From: Gemmatimonadota bacterium
GTDB taxonomy: Bacteria; Gemmatimonadota; Gemmatimonadetes; Gemmatimonadales; Gemmatimonadaceae
DNA length: 64,000 nucleotides
Assembly: GCA_028287235.1 (NCBI GenBank)
Contig: JAQBQB010000030.1
Coordinates: forward strand, 62,001 to 126,000
Reading direction: 5' to 3'
Shown here: one piece after another, positions 15,907 to 24,276 of the stretch
Layout: each line of letters starts with the position of its first letter
Numbering within the stretch: position 1 is the first letter of the stretch
Program-made: the position numbers and the translations under genes
The notes under the pieces: model-generated
Told to the model about the DNA's origin: nothing
Seen by the model: the letters and a program-made list of their open reading frames with translations, nothing else
Database searches by the model: none

Positions 15907-18378
15907 ATGAAAGTCTTGTCGTATTCCAAAGAGACAAAAATTTATCTCTTTGTCGGTGCCGCGCTCGCGATCCTACTCGGTTTCGCCGACTTGGTGCGCG
16001 GTGGAACGACGATCTCGTCCTTCCTGCTGTCCATCGGCTACTGCGCGCTGATTCCGCTCGCCATCTGGTATGCGCCCCCCAGCGGGGTCACCGCTGCGCC
16101 TGGCGACCAGCGTCCATCCTACGCCGCCGCCTTCATCACCGCGCTCGCCGTGCTCGGCATCTATCTCCTTACCATGGCGCCGTCGACGGCGATGTGGGAC
16201 ACGAGCGAATACATCGCGGCGGCGTACTCGTTCGGACTGCCGCATCCGCCGGGCAATCCGTTCTTCGTCATCGTCGGCCACATGTTCTCGCTGCTGCCGA
16301 TCGCGTCGAACGTAGCGGCGCGCATCAATGTGCTCGCCGCGATCTGCAGCGCCGTCGCGGCGGGCGTCTGGTTTCTGATCGCCGAGCATGTGTTGCGCGA
16401 CTGGCTCGAGTCGCGGTGGCAGCGGATCGCCGGCGGGGTGCTGGCGGCGCTCATCGGCGCGACGGCGTTCACGGTGTGGAACCAGTCCGTCGTGAACGAG
16501 AAGGTGTACACGGTGTCGCTCACCGGCATCGCGATCATCTCGTGGCTGGCGGTGCGATGGTCCGATGACCCCGACCAGCGAAAGGCCGACCGGCTGCTGA
16601 TCATGATCGCGTACCTCTGCGGACTCGGCTACGCGAATCACATGGCCGGCATGCTGCCCGCGCCCGCGGTCGCTCTCGCCGTGATCGTGCGCCGGCCATC
16701 CACGATCCTGCGCTGGAAGCTGCTGCTCGCCTGCGCCGTCGCGATGTTCGTGGGTATCACGCCGTTCGCGACGCAGCCGATTCGCGCCGCATACTTCCCG
16801 GCGCTCAATGAAGGCGAGCCCACCGCGTGCCGCACGAAGCTCGAGCTCTCGTGCACGCTGTCCGAGGGCACGTATCGCGCGTTCATGTACAACTTCAATC
16901 GCGGGCAGTACGGCAAGCCGGAGCTGAGCGACCGGCAGGCGTCGTTCGGCGACCAGATCGGGATGTGGTGGCTCTACTTCAAATGGCAATGGGTGCGCGA
17001 CGTCGACGGACGCGCGCCGTTCGCCCAGGCGCTGGCCGCGGCGACGTTTCTGGTGCTCGGACTCATCGGCGGTTGGGTACACTTTCGCCGCGACCGGAAC
17101 AGCTTCTGGTATTTCGGCGCACTGATGTTCACGATGACGTTGATGCTGATCTACTACCTCAACTTCAAGCTTGGCGCGTCGCAGGATCCGGGGGCGCAGG
17201 CCGACCATGAGGTCCGCGACCGCGACTACTTCTATTTGTGGAGCTATTCCGCCTGGGGTGTATGGGCCGCGCTGGGACTCGTCTACGTCTGGGAATCGAT
17301 CGCCGCACTCGCCGGCGCCGCTCCGCGCCGATGGATCTACGCGGCGCCCACGCTGCTCGTCGCGTTCGTGCCGCTCGCGTGCAACTGGAGCGTGGCGTCC
17401 CGCGCGAACCATCACGCCACGCGCGACGTCGCCGCCGACCTGCTCAACTCCGTGGAGCCGTACGGCGTGCTCGTGACGGTGGGCGACAACGACACCTTTC
17501 CACTCTGGTATGCGCAGGAAGTCGAAGGCATTCGCCGAGACGTCGTGATCGCCAACACGTCGCTGCTCAACACCGACTGGTACGGCCGCCAGTTGCTGCG
17601 CCGCCCGATCTACGACTACGACGACGCGAAGGGACCGGCGATCTATCGCGGTAAGCACTGGGTCAAGCCGACGCGCGCGCCGCTCAACATGACGCTCGAC
17701 GACGTAGACGCCGTCTCGGAGTACTACCCGCTCGCGCAGCCGATGCAGTTCGCGTCGCACGATCTGCGCGCCACGGTGGATGCGCGCAAGCTCGAGCACG
17801 GCGTGTTGATGCGTGCCGACGCGCTCGTGTTGCGCATGATCCAGGATTCATGGCCTGAACGGCCCTTCTACTTCGCACGCTCGGCGGTCGGCTACCCACG
17901 CGCGCTCGGATTCGAGAACAACGTCTTGATCCAGGGTCTCGCGTCAAAGCTGTGGGTGCCACCGGCGACCGCCGCGGCATCGCGAGACACGCTGTTCGTG
18001 CAGGGCGACGGCTGGCTCGACGTGCCGCGTACGAGCGCACTCTGGACGGACGTCTTTCAGGGACATCACTCCGTCGTGCGCGAAGGTCAGTGGGTCGATC
18101 GTCCGTCGGTGAGCATTCCGGCGATGTACATCTTCGCGGGCGCGGAGCTGGCGGACGCGCTGCGCGTCACGGGCCGCGCGTCGGCCGCAAACAGCGTGAT
18201 GGCAACGACGAAGCAGGTCGCGCAGGCAACGCACCTCGACGGACTGCTGCGCGGTGTGGAGCAAGCGTACCAGCCGTCCGCCGTCGGCGACTCGACCGGC
18301 GTCACGCTACGTGCAAATGCAGTGAGCCAGCCGAAGGTGCAGAGCACGCAACCGACGGTGGTGCGGAAGAAGAAATGA
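15907..18378 (+). CDS. DUF2723 polytopic membrane protein (putative glycosyltransferase-like)
   Basis: An 823-residue protein with about a dozen membrane helices in the first 500 residues and a soluble C-terminal part. The DUF2723 hallmark is at about residues 95-130: PSTAMWDTSEYIAAAYSFG and LPHPPGNPFFVIVGH. Family members resemble protein O-mannosyl/GT-C transferases, with the Asp-Glu pair at a luminal loop as the likely catalytic site; the substrate is unknown. The C-terminal half contains GDNDTFPLWYAQEVEGIRRD, also typical. It follows the M56 gene by 21 bp. An 18-bp operator-like palindrome lies in codons 9-14, hinting at separate control. Confidence 0.85.
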   Translation: MKVLSYSKETKIYLFVGAALAILLGFADLVRGGTTISSFLLSIGYCALIPLAIWYAPPSGVTAAPGDQRPSYAAAFITALAVLGIYLLTMAPSTAMWDTSEYIAAAYSFGLPHPPGNPFFVIVGHMFSLLPIASNVAARINVLAAICSAVAAGVWFLIAEHVLRDWLESRWQRIAGGVLAALIGATAFTVWNQSVVNEKVYTVSLTGIAIISWLAVRWSDDPDQRKADRLLIMIAYLCGLGYANHMAGMLPAPAVALAVIVRRPSTILRWKLLLACAVAMFVGITPFATQPIRAAYFPALNEGEPTACRTKLELSCTLSEGTYRAFMYNFNRGQYGKPELSDRQASFGDQIGMWWLYFKWQWVRDVDGRAPFAQALAAATFLVLGLIGGWVHFRRDRNSFWYFGALMFTMTLMLIYYLNFKLGASQDPGAQADHEVRDRDYFYLWSYSAWGVWAALGLVYVWESIAALAGAAPRRWIYAAPTLLVAFVPLACNWSVASRANHHATRDVAADLLNSVEPYGVLVTVGDNDTFPLWYAQEVEGIRRDVVIANTSLLNTDWYGRQLLRRPIYDYDDAKGPAIYRGKHWVKPTRAPLNMTLDDVDAVSEYYPLAQPMQFASHDLRATVDARKLEHGVLMRADALVLRMIQDSWPERPFYFARSAVGYPRALGFENNVLIQGLASKLWVPPATAAASRDTLFVQGDGWLDVPRTSALWTDVFQGHHSVVREGQWVDRPSVSIPAMYIFAGAELADALRVTGRASAANSVMATTKQVAQATHLDGLLRGVEQAYQPSAVGDSTGVTLRANAVSQPKVQSTQPTVVRKKK
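15931..15948. promoter_or_regulatory. Operator-like palindrome 3 inside the DUF2723 5' coding region
   Basis: GAGACAAAAATTTATCTC has the same 7-4-7 architecture and arm sequence as the two palindromes at blaI. The inverted repeat extends outward (AAAGAGACAAA / TTTATCTCTTT, 10 of 11 paired). It encodes residues KETKIYL, so codons alone may explain part of it, but the match to both other sites is close. Confidence 0.6.
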
Positions 18379-18432
18379 GAGGGGAGAGGGAAGCGTTGAT
18401 ACCATCCTCCGTTCTCTGTGCTCCCTTCTACC

Positions 18433-21400
18433 TCACACCTTCCGATAAAATCTCAACCCCGTCGTTCCCCGCTTGAACCCCGCGGCGCGGAACGCATCGA
18501 GATACCTGCTCCCGCTCGCCGGCTGCCCATCGATCGTCTCCACTGCGATGTCGCGGCTCACCTGCTCGACCAGATGCGCAAGCAGCGCACGCGCCGCTTC
18601 CGTGACGACCACATCGGGCGTCTCCGGTCGAATTACGATCCGAGCACCGCGGCGCTCGGCGATCATCATGACGATTCCGTCCACAGTGACCAGCAGCGCG
18701 CCGCGGCTGCGCGGCTTGACGAATGGATCGCGCTCGGCACTCTGCGGCATCGGCAGCGTGAACACGTTCGCCGGATCGGTCACGCTGATGACCACCGGCG
18801 CGGCGGGCCCGGTCTCCGCGCCACGCTCGGCGCGCAGCAGCTCGACCGCCTCGGGCATGGCGAACTGTGCGCCGGAGAGACCTCGGACGAAGTAGCCGCG
18901 CCGCACCTCGCCGCGAAACTCGAGGCGCTTGAGCTCCACGTAGATCGGACGCCAGCCGATCGCCGGCCGCTCGCGGCGCCAGATCTCGCGCGACACGACG
19001 CCGTACCGATCGAGCCATTGCCGCGCGATCATCTCGGCCCACGCCGCTTCTTCGACGTCGGGGCCGAGCACCCGCGGTGTGCGCACGAGGGACCACCGGC
19101 CGGGCCAGTTGGTCGTCTCCGCTCCTTCCTTGTCGGGGCGTCTCCACTTCGGCAGGCGGCGCAGATTCGGACGCCGCTGCACGACGTAGCGGTCGGCCGA
19201 CGGCGTGAAGTCGGTCGGCAACCAACGTGTGGGGTCGGCCTGGGTGCGGTCGCGCGGCGACACGACAGGGCGCCACTGCGTAACGAGACGTAACGACTCC
19301 ATCGTGTCGTTCGTGACCAGCGCAGCGCCGACGAGCTCACGTAGCGCGTCGCGAAGATTGCGCGACGTGAGCGCCGTGCCGGCCAGGACCTCGTCGAAGA
19401 ACGACGCGCCGTCGCGCTCGAGCGCCCCGAGAACGCTCTTGGCGTGGTCGCTCAACGGCACCGAGTCAGCCGGCAGCAACCAGGCGCGGGCCGAGCCGCG
19501 CCGCAGGAAACGGATCGAGGTCAGATTCGCTGCTTCGTCGGGCTTGGACGCCGAGCTTCCGCCGATCCAGACCATCTCGCCTGCGGCGATGAGTCGAGAC
19601 AGTGCGTCGGGATCGTAGCCCTCCACGCGCGCCGGCAGATAGTCGCGCTCCCACGAATCGGCGGGACGCGCGAGGCCGTACATCTGGCGAATGACGCGGA
19701 TGGTTCCGTCGTCGCCCTCGAGGCGCGTCAGTGGATCGATGTGCTGCCATCGCTGCACGAAACCGGAAAAGCGGCCGAGGTCCACCGCCTCGATCTGCTT
19801 GCGTGCTTGCGCGAGCTCGCGGCGGCGCGCCTGTTCCAGCAAGCGGCGCGACGCCCAGCGCGGCGTTGCATCACCGCCGAAGGTGCCGCGCACGAGACGG
19901 CCGTTGCGTGTCCATTCCTCGAGTCGTTCCTCGACCCAATCACGGTCGAAGTCATAGCGCGCGAGCACGTCGTCGACGGTGAATGCGCCGGCGAGCGAGA
20001 CGAAGCGCACGAGGAGCTCGCGCCGCGCGGCGAGCTGCGTGATCGCCGGGCGGTGCAGCGTTTCAGGCACCGCGTCGATCGCCCGCGCTGGGTCCAGCGT
20101 CGTTCCGGTGTACACCGTCGCGACGGCGTCGGCACCGAATGCGGCGACGTACCGCGCATAGGTCTCGGTGAGGATGATCCGCCGATGCGTCTGCGCCGTT
20201 GCCGCCGGTACGTCGATTCCGATCGCGCGTCCACGTCCGAGCAGCTCGAACAACGGATCGCCGCGCCGGCCTTCCTCGGCGGACGCGACGCGCTCGTGGA
20301 TCTCCTCGAGCGACAGGTCGGCGGCGCGGTCGATCAGGATGGCCAGCTCGTCAGCCGTTCTGGCGCGCGACTTCGGCGCGGTGCCGCGGCGCCGGGCAAG
20401 CATCGACTCGAGCATCGCGAGCGTGGTGTCGTCGGCGCCTTCGCCGCCCATCAGCTCGTCGAGCAGCGCACGGTCCAACGACAGCAGCGCCGCGCGCTGC
20501 TCGGCGCGCGGCGCGTCGTCGGCGTACATCCAGTCCATCACGAAGCCGAACTGCAGCGACGCCGCAAAGGGCGACGGCACCTCGGTCTCCACCGAGCGAA
20601 GCCCGATGCCGCCGCCGGCGAGATCGGTGAGCACCTTGTTCAGCGCCGGCATGTCGAACGCGTCCTGCAACACGTCGCGATAGGTCTCGACGAGTATCGG
20701 AAACGACGGAAACTCCTGGACCGCTTGCAAGAGGTCGAGCGCCTTGAGGCGCTGCAGCCAGAGCGGCATGCGCCGGCGCGGATTGCCGCGGGGCAGCAGC
20801 AGCGCGCGTGCAGCATTCATGCGGAAGCGCGCGCCGAAGAGCGACGACGCGCCGACTTCGGACAATACCCGGCGCTCCGCTTCGCCGGGCAGCATGTCGC
20901 GAAGAACGGCCGTGGGTAGCCACTCGCGCAGGCTCGGAAGGCGGAGCATGATGCCGTCGTCGGTCGTCTGCACCTGAAGCTCGAAGCTCGGGCCGTCGTA
21001 CGATCGCACCGTGCGCCCATGCTCGGCGAGCCATTCGCGCACGCGATTGGCGAGCGCCATGCCCCACGGCGCATTCACGCGGCCGCCGAATGGCGCGTGC
21101 AGCACGACACGCACCGCGTTCATCTCGTCGCGGAACTGCTCGACGATGAGCATACGCTCATCTGGCACCGCGCCGGTGGACGCGCGCTGCTGGTGCACGT
21201 ACTCCACGAGCGAGCCTGCCGTGGCCTCGTCGGCGTGATAGCGCTCGGCGAGCACCTTCAGCTGTTCGGCGGTGCGAACCGCGTCGAGCTCGCGCCGCAG
21301 CTCTCCCACGCGCGGCGCGAGATGCGCCGAGCGCGCTGCGTACTCGCCGTGCCAGAAGGGCATGCGCGCCGGCGCGCCCGGCGCGGGCGTGACGATCACG

Positions 21401-23172
21401 CGGTCGTGCTCGATCGCGTTCACCCGCCAGGTGGACGACCCGAGCTGGAACACGTCGCCCACGCGCGTTTCATGCACGAACTCCTCGTCGAGCTCGCCGA
21501 GCCGCGTGCGGTCGGGGAGATTCACGGTGTAGAGGCCGCGGTCGGGGATCGTGCCGCCGGAGATGATGGCGACCATGCGCGATCCGCGTGCCGACGTCAG
21601 CGTGTCGGTGACGCGGTCCCAGCTCATTCGCGCGTCGAGCTCCGCGGCAACGTCGGATGGGTACTTGCCGGAGAGCATCTCGAGCACCTCGACGAACGCG
21701 GCGCGCGAGAGCTGGTGATACGGATAGGCGCGGCGCACGAAGTCGTAGAGTGCGGCGCTCGTCCAATCGTCGTCGGCGGCGACGATGGCGACAATGATCT
21801 GCGAGAGCACGTCGAGCGCGTTCTGCACCACGCGCGTTGGCTCGACGTCGCCGTCGAGCATGGCACCAATGATGGCGAGGAGCTCCATGCCGTCGTCGCG
21901 AAAGGTGGGCACGAAGACGCCGCGGCTCACGGCGTCGAGCGAGTGACCGGCGCGGCCGACGCGCTGGAGCCCGTTCGCGACGCGCTTGGGCGATTGAAGC
22001 TGGAGCACGAGGTCGACCGACCCGATGTCGATGCCCAGCTCGAGGGAGCTCGTGCTGACGAGCGCGCGGAGCTTGCCCGCTTTGAGCGACTGCTCGAGCG
22101 TGAGCCGCCGCTCGCGTGACAGCGAGCCGTGGTAGGGAAGCGCCAGCTCCTCACCGGCCAGCGCGTTGATCCGCGCCGCCATCTTTTCGGCCTGGGCGCG
22201 ATTATTCACGAACACTAATGTCGTCGTGGCCGCGCGCATGTATTGCAGGATGAGCGGCGTGACCGACGACCAGATCGTGCCGCCCACGTGCGCGAGGTCT
22301 TCGACAGGCGACTTGACCGCGAGGTCGAGCTGCTTCACCAAGCCGCAGTCGATCACGGTGCAGGGTCTAGGGTTTAGGGTATAGGGTATAGGGTCGGTAC
22401 GCGCGGCGGAGCCGCGCTCTATTGAGCGGCGCTTCGCGCCGCGTTCATCCCCTAAACCCTCGACCCCAGACCCTAAACCCTGCGCCAACAAACCCTTCTC
22501 CATTCCCGCCAAATACTTTGCGATCTCTTCGAGCGGCCTTTGCGTCGCCGAGAGCCCGATCCGCTGCGGCGGGGTCTCGCAGAGCAGCTCCAACCGCTCG
22601 AGCGTGAGCGCGAGATGGGCGCCGCGTTTTGTGCCGGCCATCGCGTGGATCTCGTCGACGATCACGGCACGCACGCCACTGAACATGCCGCGGCCACGCA
22701 CCGTGGTCAGCATGATGTGCAGCGACTCCGGCGTGGTGATCAGGATGTGCGGCGACTTCCGAATCATGCGCGCGCGCGCCGACGCGGACGTGTCGCCCGT
22801 GCGCACGGCGACGCGGATCTCGGGGAAGCGCTCGCCCGCCGCGGCGAATCGCTCGCGCAGCGCGTTGAGCGGCCCCTCGAGGTTGCGCTGGATGTCGTTG
22901 TTCAGCGCCTTGAGCGGCGAGACGTAGAGAATCTGCACCGCATTCGGCAGCGGCTCGCGCATGCCGTCGACGATGAGCTGGTTGAGCTCCCACAGAAACG
23001 CGGTGAGCGTCTTGCCCGTGCCGGTAGGCGCGAGGATCAGCGTGTGCGCGCCGCTCGCGATCGCCGGCCACCCTTCGCGCTGCGGCGCGCTGGGCGCGCC
23101 GAGCGAGTCCTGGAACCAGCGGCGGACCAGGGGGTGGAACGGCTTCAGAGCAGGAGGAATGCGCGGCGGCAA
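18433..23172 (-). CDS. lhr: Lhr-like ATP-dependent helicase
   Basis: A 1579-residue SF2 helicase, similar in length to E. coli Lhr. Motif I is LILAPTGTGKTL with Lys54, then YVSPLKALNNDI, DEIH in VIVDEIHAMAGTKRGAHLAL, and SATQRPLEE. The second RecA domain has VSTSSLELGIDIGSVDLVLQ and QRVGRAGH. The Lhr winged-helix/beta-barrel core and a long C-terminal extension follow. Such enzymes unwind DNA or RNA:DNA hybrids in repair. An in-frame repeat element adds about 40 residues at roughly 231-271. The start is TTG 23172, preceded in frame by a stop inside a second copy of the element, so the native start region may have been altered. Confidence 0.93.
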   Translation of the reverse strand: MPPRIPPALKPFHPLVRRWFQDSLGAPSAPQREGWPAIASGAHTLILAPTGTGKTLTAFLWELNQLIVDGMREPLPNAVQILYVSPLKALNNDIQRNLEGPLNALRERFAAAGERFPEIRVAVRTGDTSASARARMIRKSPHILITTPESLHIMLTTVRGRGMFSGVRAVIVDEIHAMAGTKRGAHLALTLERLELLCETPPQRIGLSATQRPLEEIAKYLAGMEKGLLAQGLGSGVEGLGDERGAKRRSIERGSAARTDPIPYTLNPRPCTVIDCGLVKQLDLAVKSPVEDLAHVGGTIWSSVTPLILQYMRAATTTLVFVNNRAQAEKMAARINALAGEELALPYHGSLSRERRLTLEQSLKAGKLRALVSTSSLELGIDIGSVDLVLQLQSPKRVANGLQRVGRAGHSLDAVSRGVFVPTFRDDGMELLAIIGAMLDGDVEPTRVVQNALDVLSQIIVAIVAADDDWTSAALYDFVRRAYPYHQLSRAAFVEVLEMLSGKYPSDVAAELDARMSWDRVTDTLTSARGSRMVAIISGGTIPDRGLYTVNLPDRTRLGELDEEFVHETRVGDVFQLGSSTWRVNAIEHDRVIVTPAPGAPARMPFWHGEYAARSAHLAPRVGELRRELDAVRTAEQLKVLAERYHADEATAGSLVEYVHQQRASTGAVPDERMLIVEQFRDEMNAVRVVLHAPFGGRVNAPWGMALANRVREWLAEHGRTVRSYDGPSFELQVQTTDDGIMLRLPSLREWLPTAVLRDMLPGEAERRVLSEVGASSLFGARFRMNAARALLLPRGNPRRRMPLWLQRLKALDLLQAVQEFPSFPILVETYRDVLQDAFDMPALNKVLTDLAGGGIGLRSVETEVPSPFAASLQFGFVMDWMYADDAPRAEQRAALLSLDRALLDELMGGEGADDTTLAMLESMLARRRGTAPKSRARTADELAILIDRAADLSLEEIHERVASAEEGRRGDPLFELLGRGRAIGIDVPAATAQTHRRIILTETYARYVAAFGADAVATVYTGTTLDPARAIDAVPETLHRPAITQLAARRELLVRFVSLAGAFTVDDVLARYDFDRDWVEERLEEWTRNGRLVRGTFGGDATPRWASRRLLEQARRRELAQARKQIEAVDLGRFSGFVQRWQHIDPLTRLEGDDGTIRVIRQMYGLARPADSWERDYLPARVEGYDPDALSRLIAAGEMVWIGGSSASKPDEAANLTSIRFLRRGSARAWLLPADSVPLSDHAKSVLGALERDGASFFDEVLAGTALTSRNLRDALRELVGAALVTNDTMESLRLVTQWRPVVSPRDRTQADPTRWLPTDFTPSADRYVVQRRPNLRRLPKWRRPDKEGAETTNWPGRWSLVRTPRVLGPDVEEAAWAEMIARQWLDRYGVVSREIWRRERPAIGWRPIYVELKRLEFRGEVRRGYFVRGLSGAQFAMPEAVELLRAERGAETGPAAPVVISVTDPANVFTLPMPQSAERDPFVKPRSRGALLVTVDGIVMMIAERRGARIVIRPETPDVVVTEAARALLAHLVEQVSRDIAVETIDGQPASGSRYLDAFRAAGFKRGTTGLRFYRKV
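22361..22482. repeat. Palindromic element with GGGTTTAGGG arms, inserted in frame in lhr
   Basis: The left arm (22361-22415) has GGGTCTAGGGTTTAGGGTAT followed by GGTACG. The right arm (22450-22482) is the complement: CCCTAAACCCTCGACC, then CAGACCCTAAACCCTG. Between them lie two small hairpins (CGCGGC-GGA-GCCGCG and GGCGC-TTC-GCGCC). It keeps the helicase frame open and encodes a low-complexity peptide (QGLGSGVEGLGDERGAKRR). It lies between helicase motifs III and IV, where normal family members go straight from LEEIAKYL to the PCTVIDCG-type strand. Confidence 0.8.
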
Positions 23173-23181
23173 AACGGCGAC

Positions 23182-23336
23182 GGTTTAGGGTGTCGGGTCT
23201 GGGTTTAGGGAAGGTACGTCGCGCCTGCGGCGCGACTCAATGAGAAGACCTGGATGCATCTCAAAACAAAGCGGGCGCGCCCACGGCGCGCCCGCACACC
23301 TTCCCTAAACCCTATACCTCGAACCCTAGACCCTGC
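23182..23336. repeat. Second copy of the GGGTTTAGGG-armed element, upstream of lhr
   Basis: It fills the gap between the lhr start (23172) and the stop of the next lipoprotein gene (23339). The left arm, GGTTTAGGGTGTCGGGTCTG then GGTTTAGGG, is followed by GGTACG and a CGCGCC/GGCGCG hairpin, as in the lhr copy. The right arm is CCCTAAACCCTATACC, then CGAACCCTAGACCCTG. The inner part also carries a strong hairpin listed separately. Confidence 0.75.
23261..23295 (-). terminator. Rho-independent terminator downstream of the lipoprotein gene
   Basis: On the minus strand, an 11-bp perfect stem GCGGGCGCGCC/GGCGCGCCCGC with a 3-nt loop (23271-23295) is followed by the T-rich tract TTTGTTTTGA (23270-23261). 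It lies 44 bp past the stop of the lipoprotein gene and inside the repeat element. Confidence 0.75.
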
Positions 23337-23338
23337 CA

Positions 23339-24208
23339 CTACGACATCACGAGCCCCGAGTTGAACGTGAGCCTCAGCGCCGCTCCCGACGGCAGGCAGC
23401 CTTCCCACTTCTCGCCCGCCTTGCTCGCCGCCACACCTGCTGCCGCGCCCGCTGCCGCGCCGATCACCGTGCCTTTGGTGTTGTGTCCGATCATCTGACC
23501 GATGAGTGCGCCGGCGATCGCGCCGCCGATCACCTTCTTCTTGTCGGCGTTCGGATCGCTGCCCGCCACCTTCGTCTTCTCGAGCGGCGTCGTGGGCGCG
23601 ACGTCGGCCGCGACGTTGTAGGTCTTGTCGTTCACGACGACCGAGCGCACGCGAAACGCGATGTGCGCTGCGTCAGCGTTCTGTCCGGGTGTCACCGAGG
23701 CTACCTCGAGCACCACGGTCGAGCCGGCCGGTATCACGGCGCCGTTCGATCCTGTCACCGTCTCGTTTACCGTAGCGACCAGCTTGTCGCCCGGCAGGTT
23801 CGTGCTCGTGCACACCTTCGATCCGCTCGTGAGCGCGACGCCGGTTCCGGCGCCGATCTCTCCGTGTATCGGTGCCGCGACGGCGGCGGGAATGTGCATC
23901 GCCGGCGCGGGAACGGGCGCCGGTACCGGCGTCTGCGCGACGCGCTGTGGCGCGGCCGGCTTGGGCTGTCGTGCCGTGCGCGCGCGAACGGGCGCAGGTG
24001 CGTCCTGCTTCGCCCGCGCTGCCTGCGTCGGGGCTGGTGCGATCGATGTGTCCTGGAAAGTCGGCTGCGCCGTCTGCTGGCCGGCGAGCGCGAGATCCTT
24101 GGCGAGCGCCGAGTCGGTCGCGGCGCGACTCTTGGCCTTGTCCGAACAGGCAGCCGCCGAGAGCAATGCTAAGGTGACGGCGGAGAGGCGCAAACGTGAA
24201 AGCTTCAT
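23339..24208 (-). CDS. Lipoprotein with glycine-zipper segment, unknown function
   Basis: A 289-residue protein from ATG 24208 with a lipoprotein-like signal (TLALLSAAACSDKAK). A long Ala/Pro/Gln-rich linker (about 40-110) precedes a beta-rich domain (TSGSKVCTSTNLPGDKLVA ... VIPAGSTVVLEVASV) and a glycine-zipper helix pair KKKVIGGAIAGALIGQMIGH and GTVIGAAAGAAAGVAASKAG near the end. The glycine zipper suggests association with the outer membrane, as in SlyB/RcsF-type 17-kDa antigen proteins. A frame upstream of 24208 is only the antisense-frame extension into the kinase gene. It starts 68 bp after the histidine kinase stop and ends at a terminator. Confidence 0.8.
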   Translation of the reverse strand: MKLSRLRLSAVTLALLSAAACSDKAKSRAATDSALAKDLALAGQQTAQPTFQDTSIAPAPTQAARAKQDAPAPVRARTARQPKPAAPQRVAQTPVPAPVPAPAMHIPAAVAAPIHGEIGAGTGVALTSGSKVCTSTNLPGDKLVATVNETVTGSNGAVIPAGSTVVLEVASVTPGQNADAAHIAFRVRSVVVNDKTYNVAADVAPTTPLEKTKVAGSDPNADKKKVIGGAIAGALIGQMIGHNTKGTVIGAAAGAAAGVAASKAGEKWEGCLPSGAALRLTFNSGLVMS

Positions 24209-24276
24209 TGGAGGGGCTCCGTGCTGGGTCGTGCTAATGGACGACACTCGTACACCGGTGCCACCCTCATGTGTCA

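Noticed and set aside
22361-23336. Telomere-like TTTAGGG repeats as a linear-replicon end
   Set aside because: The repeats lie inside and beside a normal gene, occur as inverted arms of about 120-155 bp elements, and ordinary genes continue on both sides.
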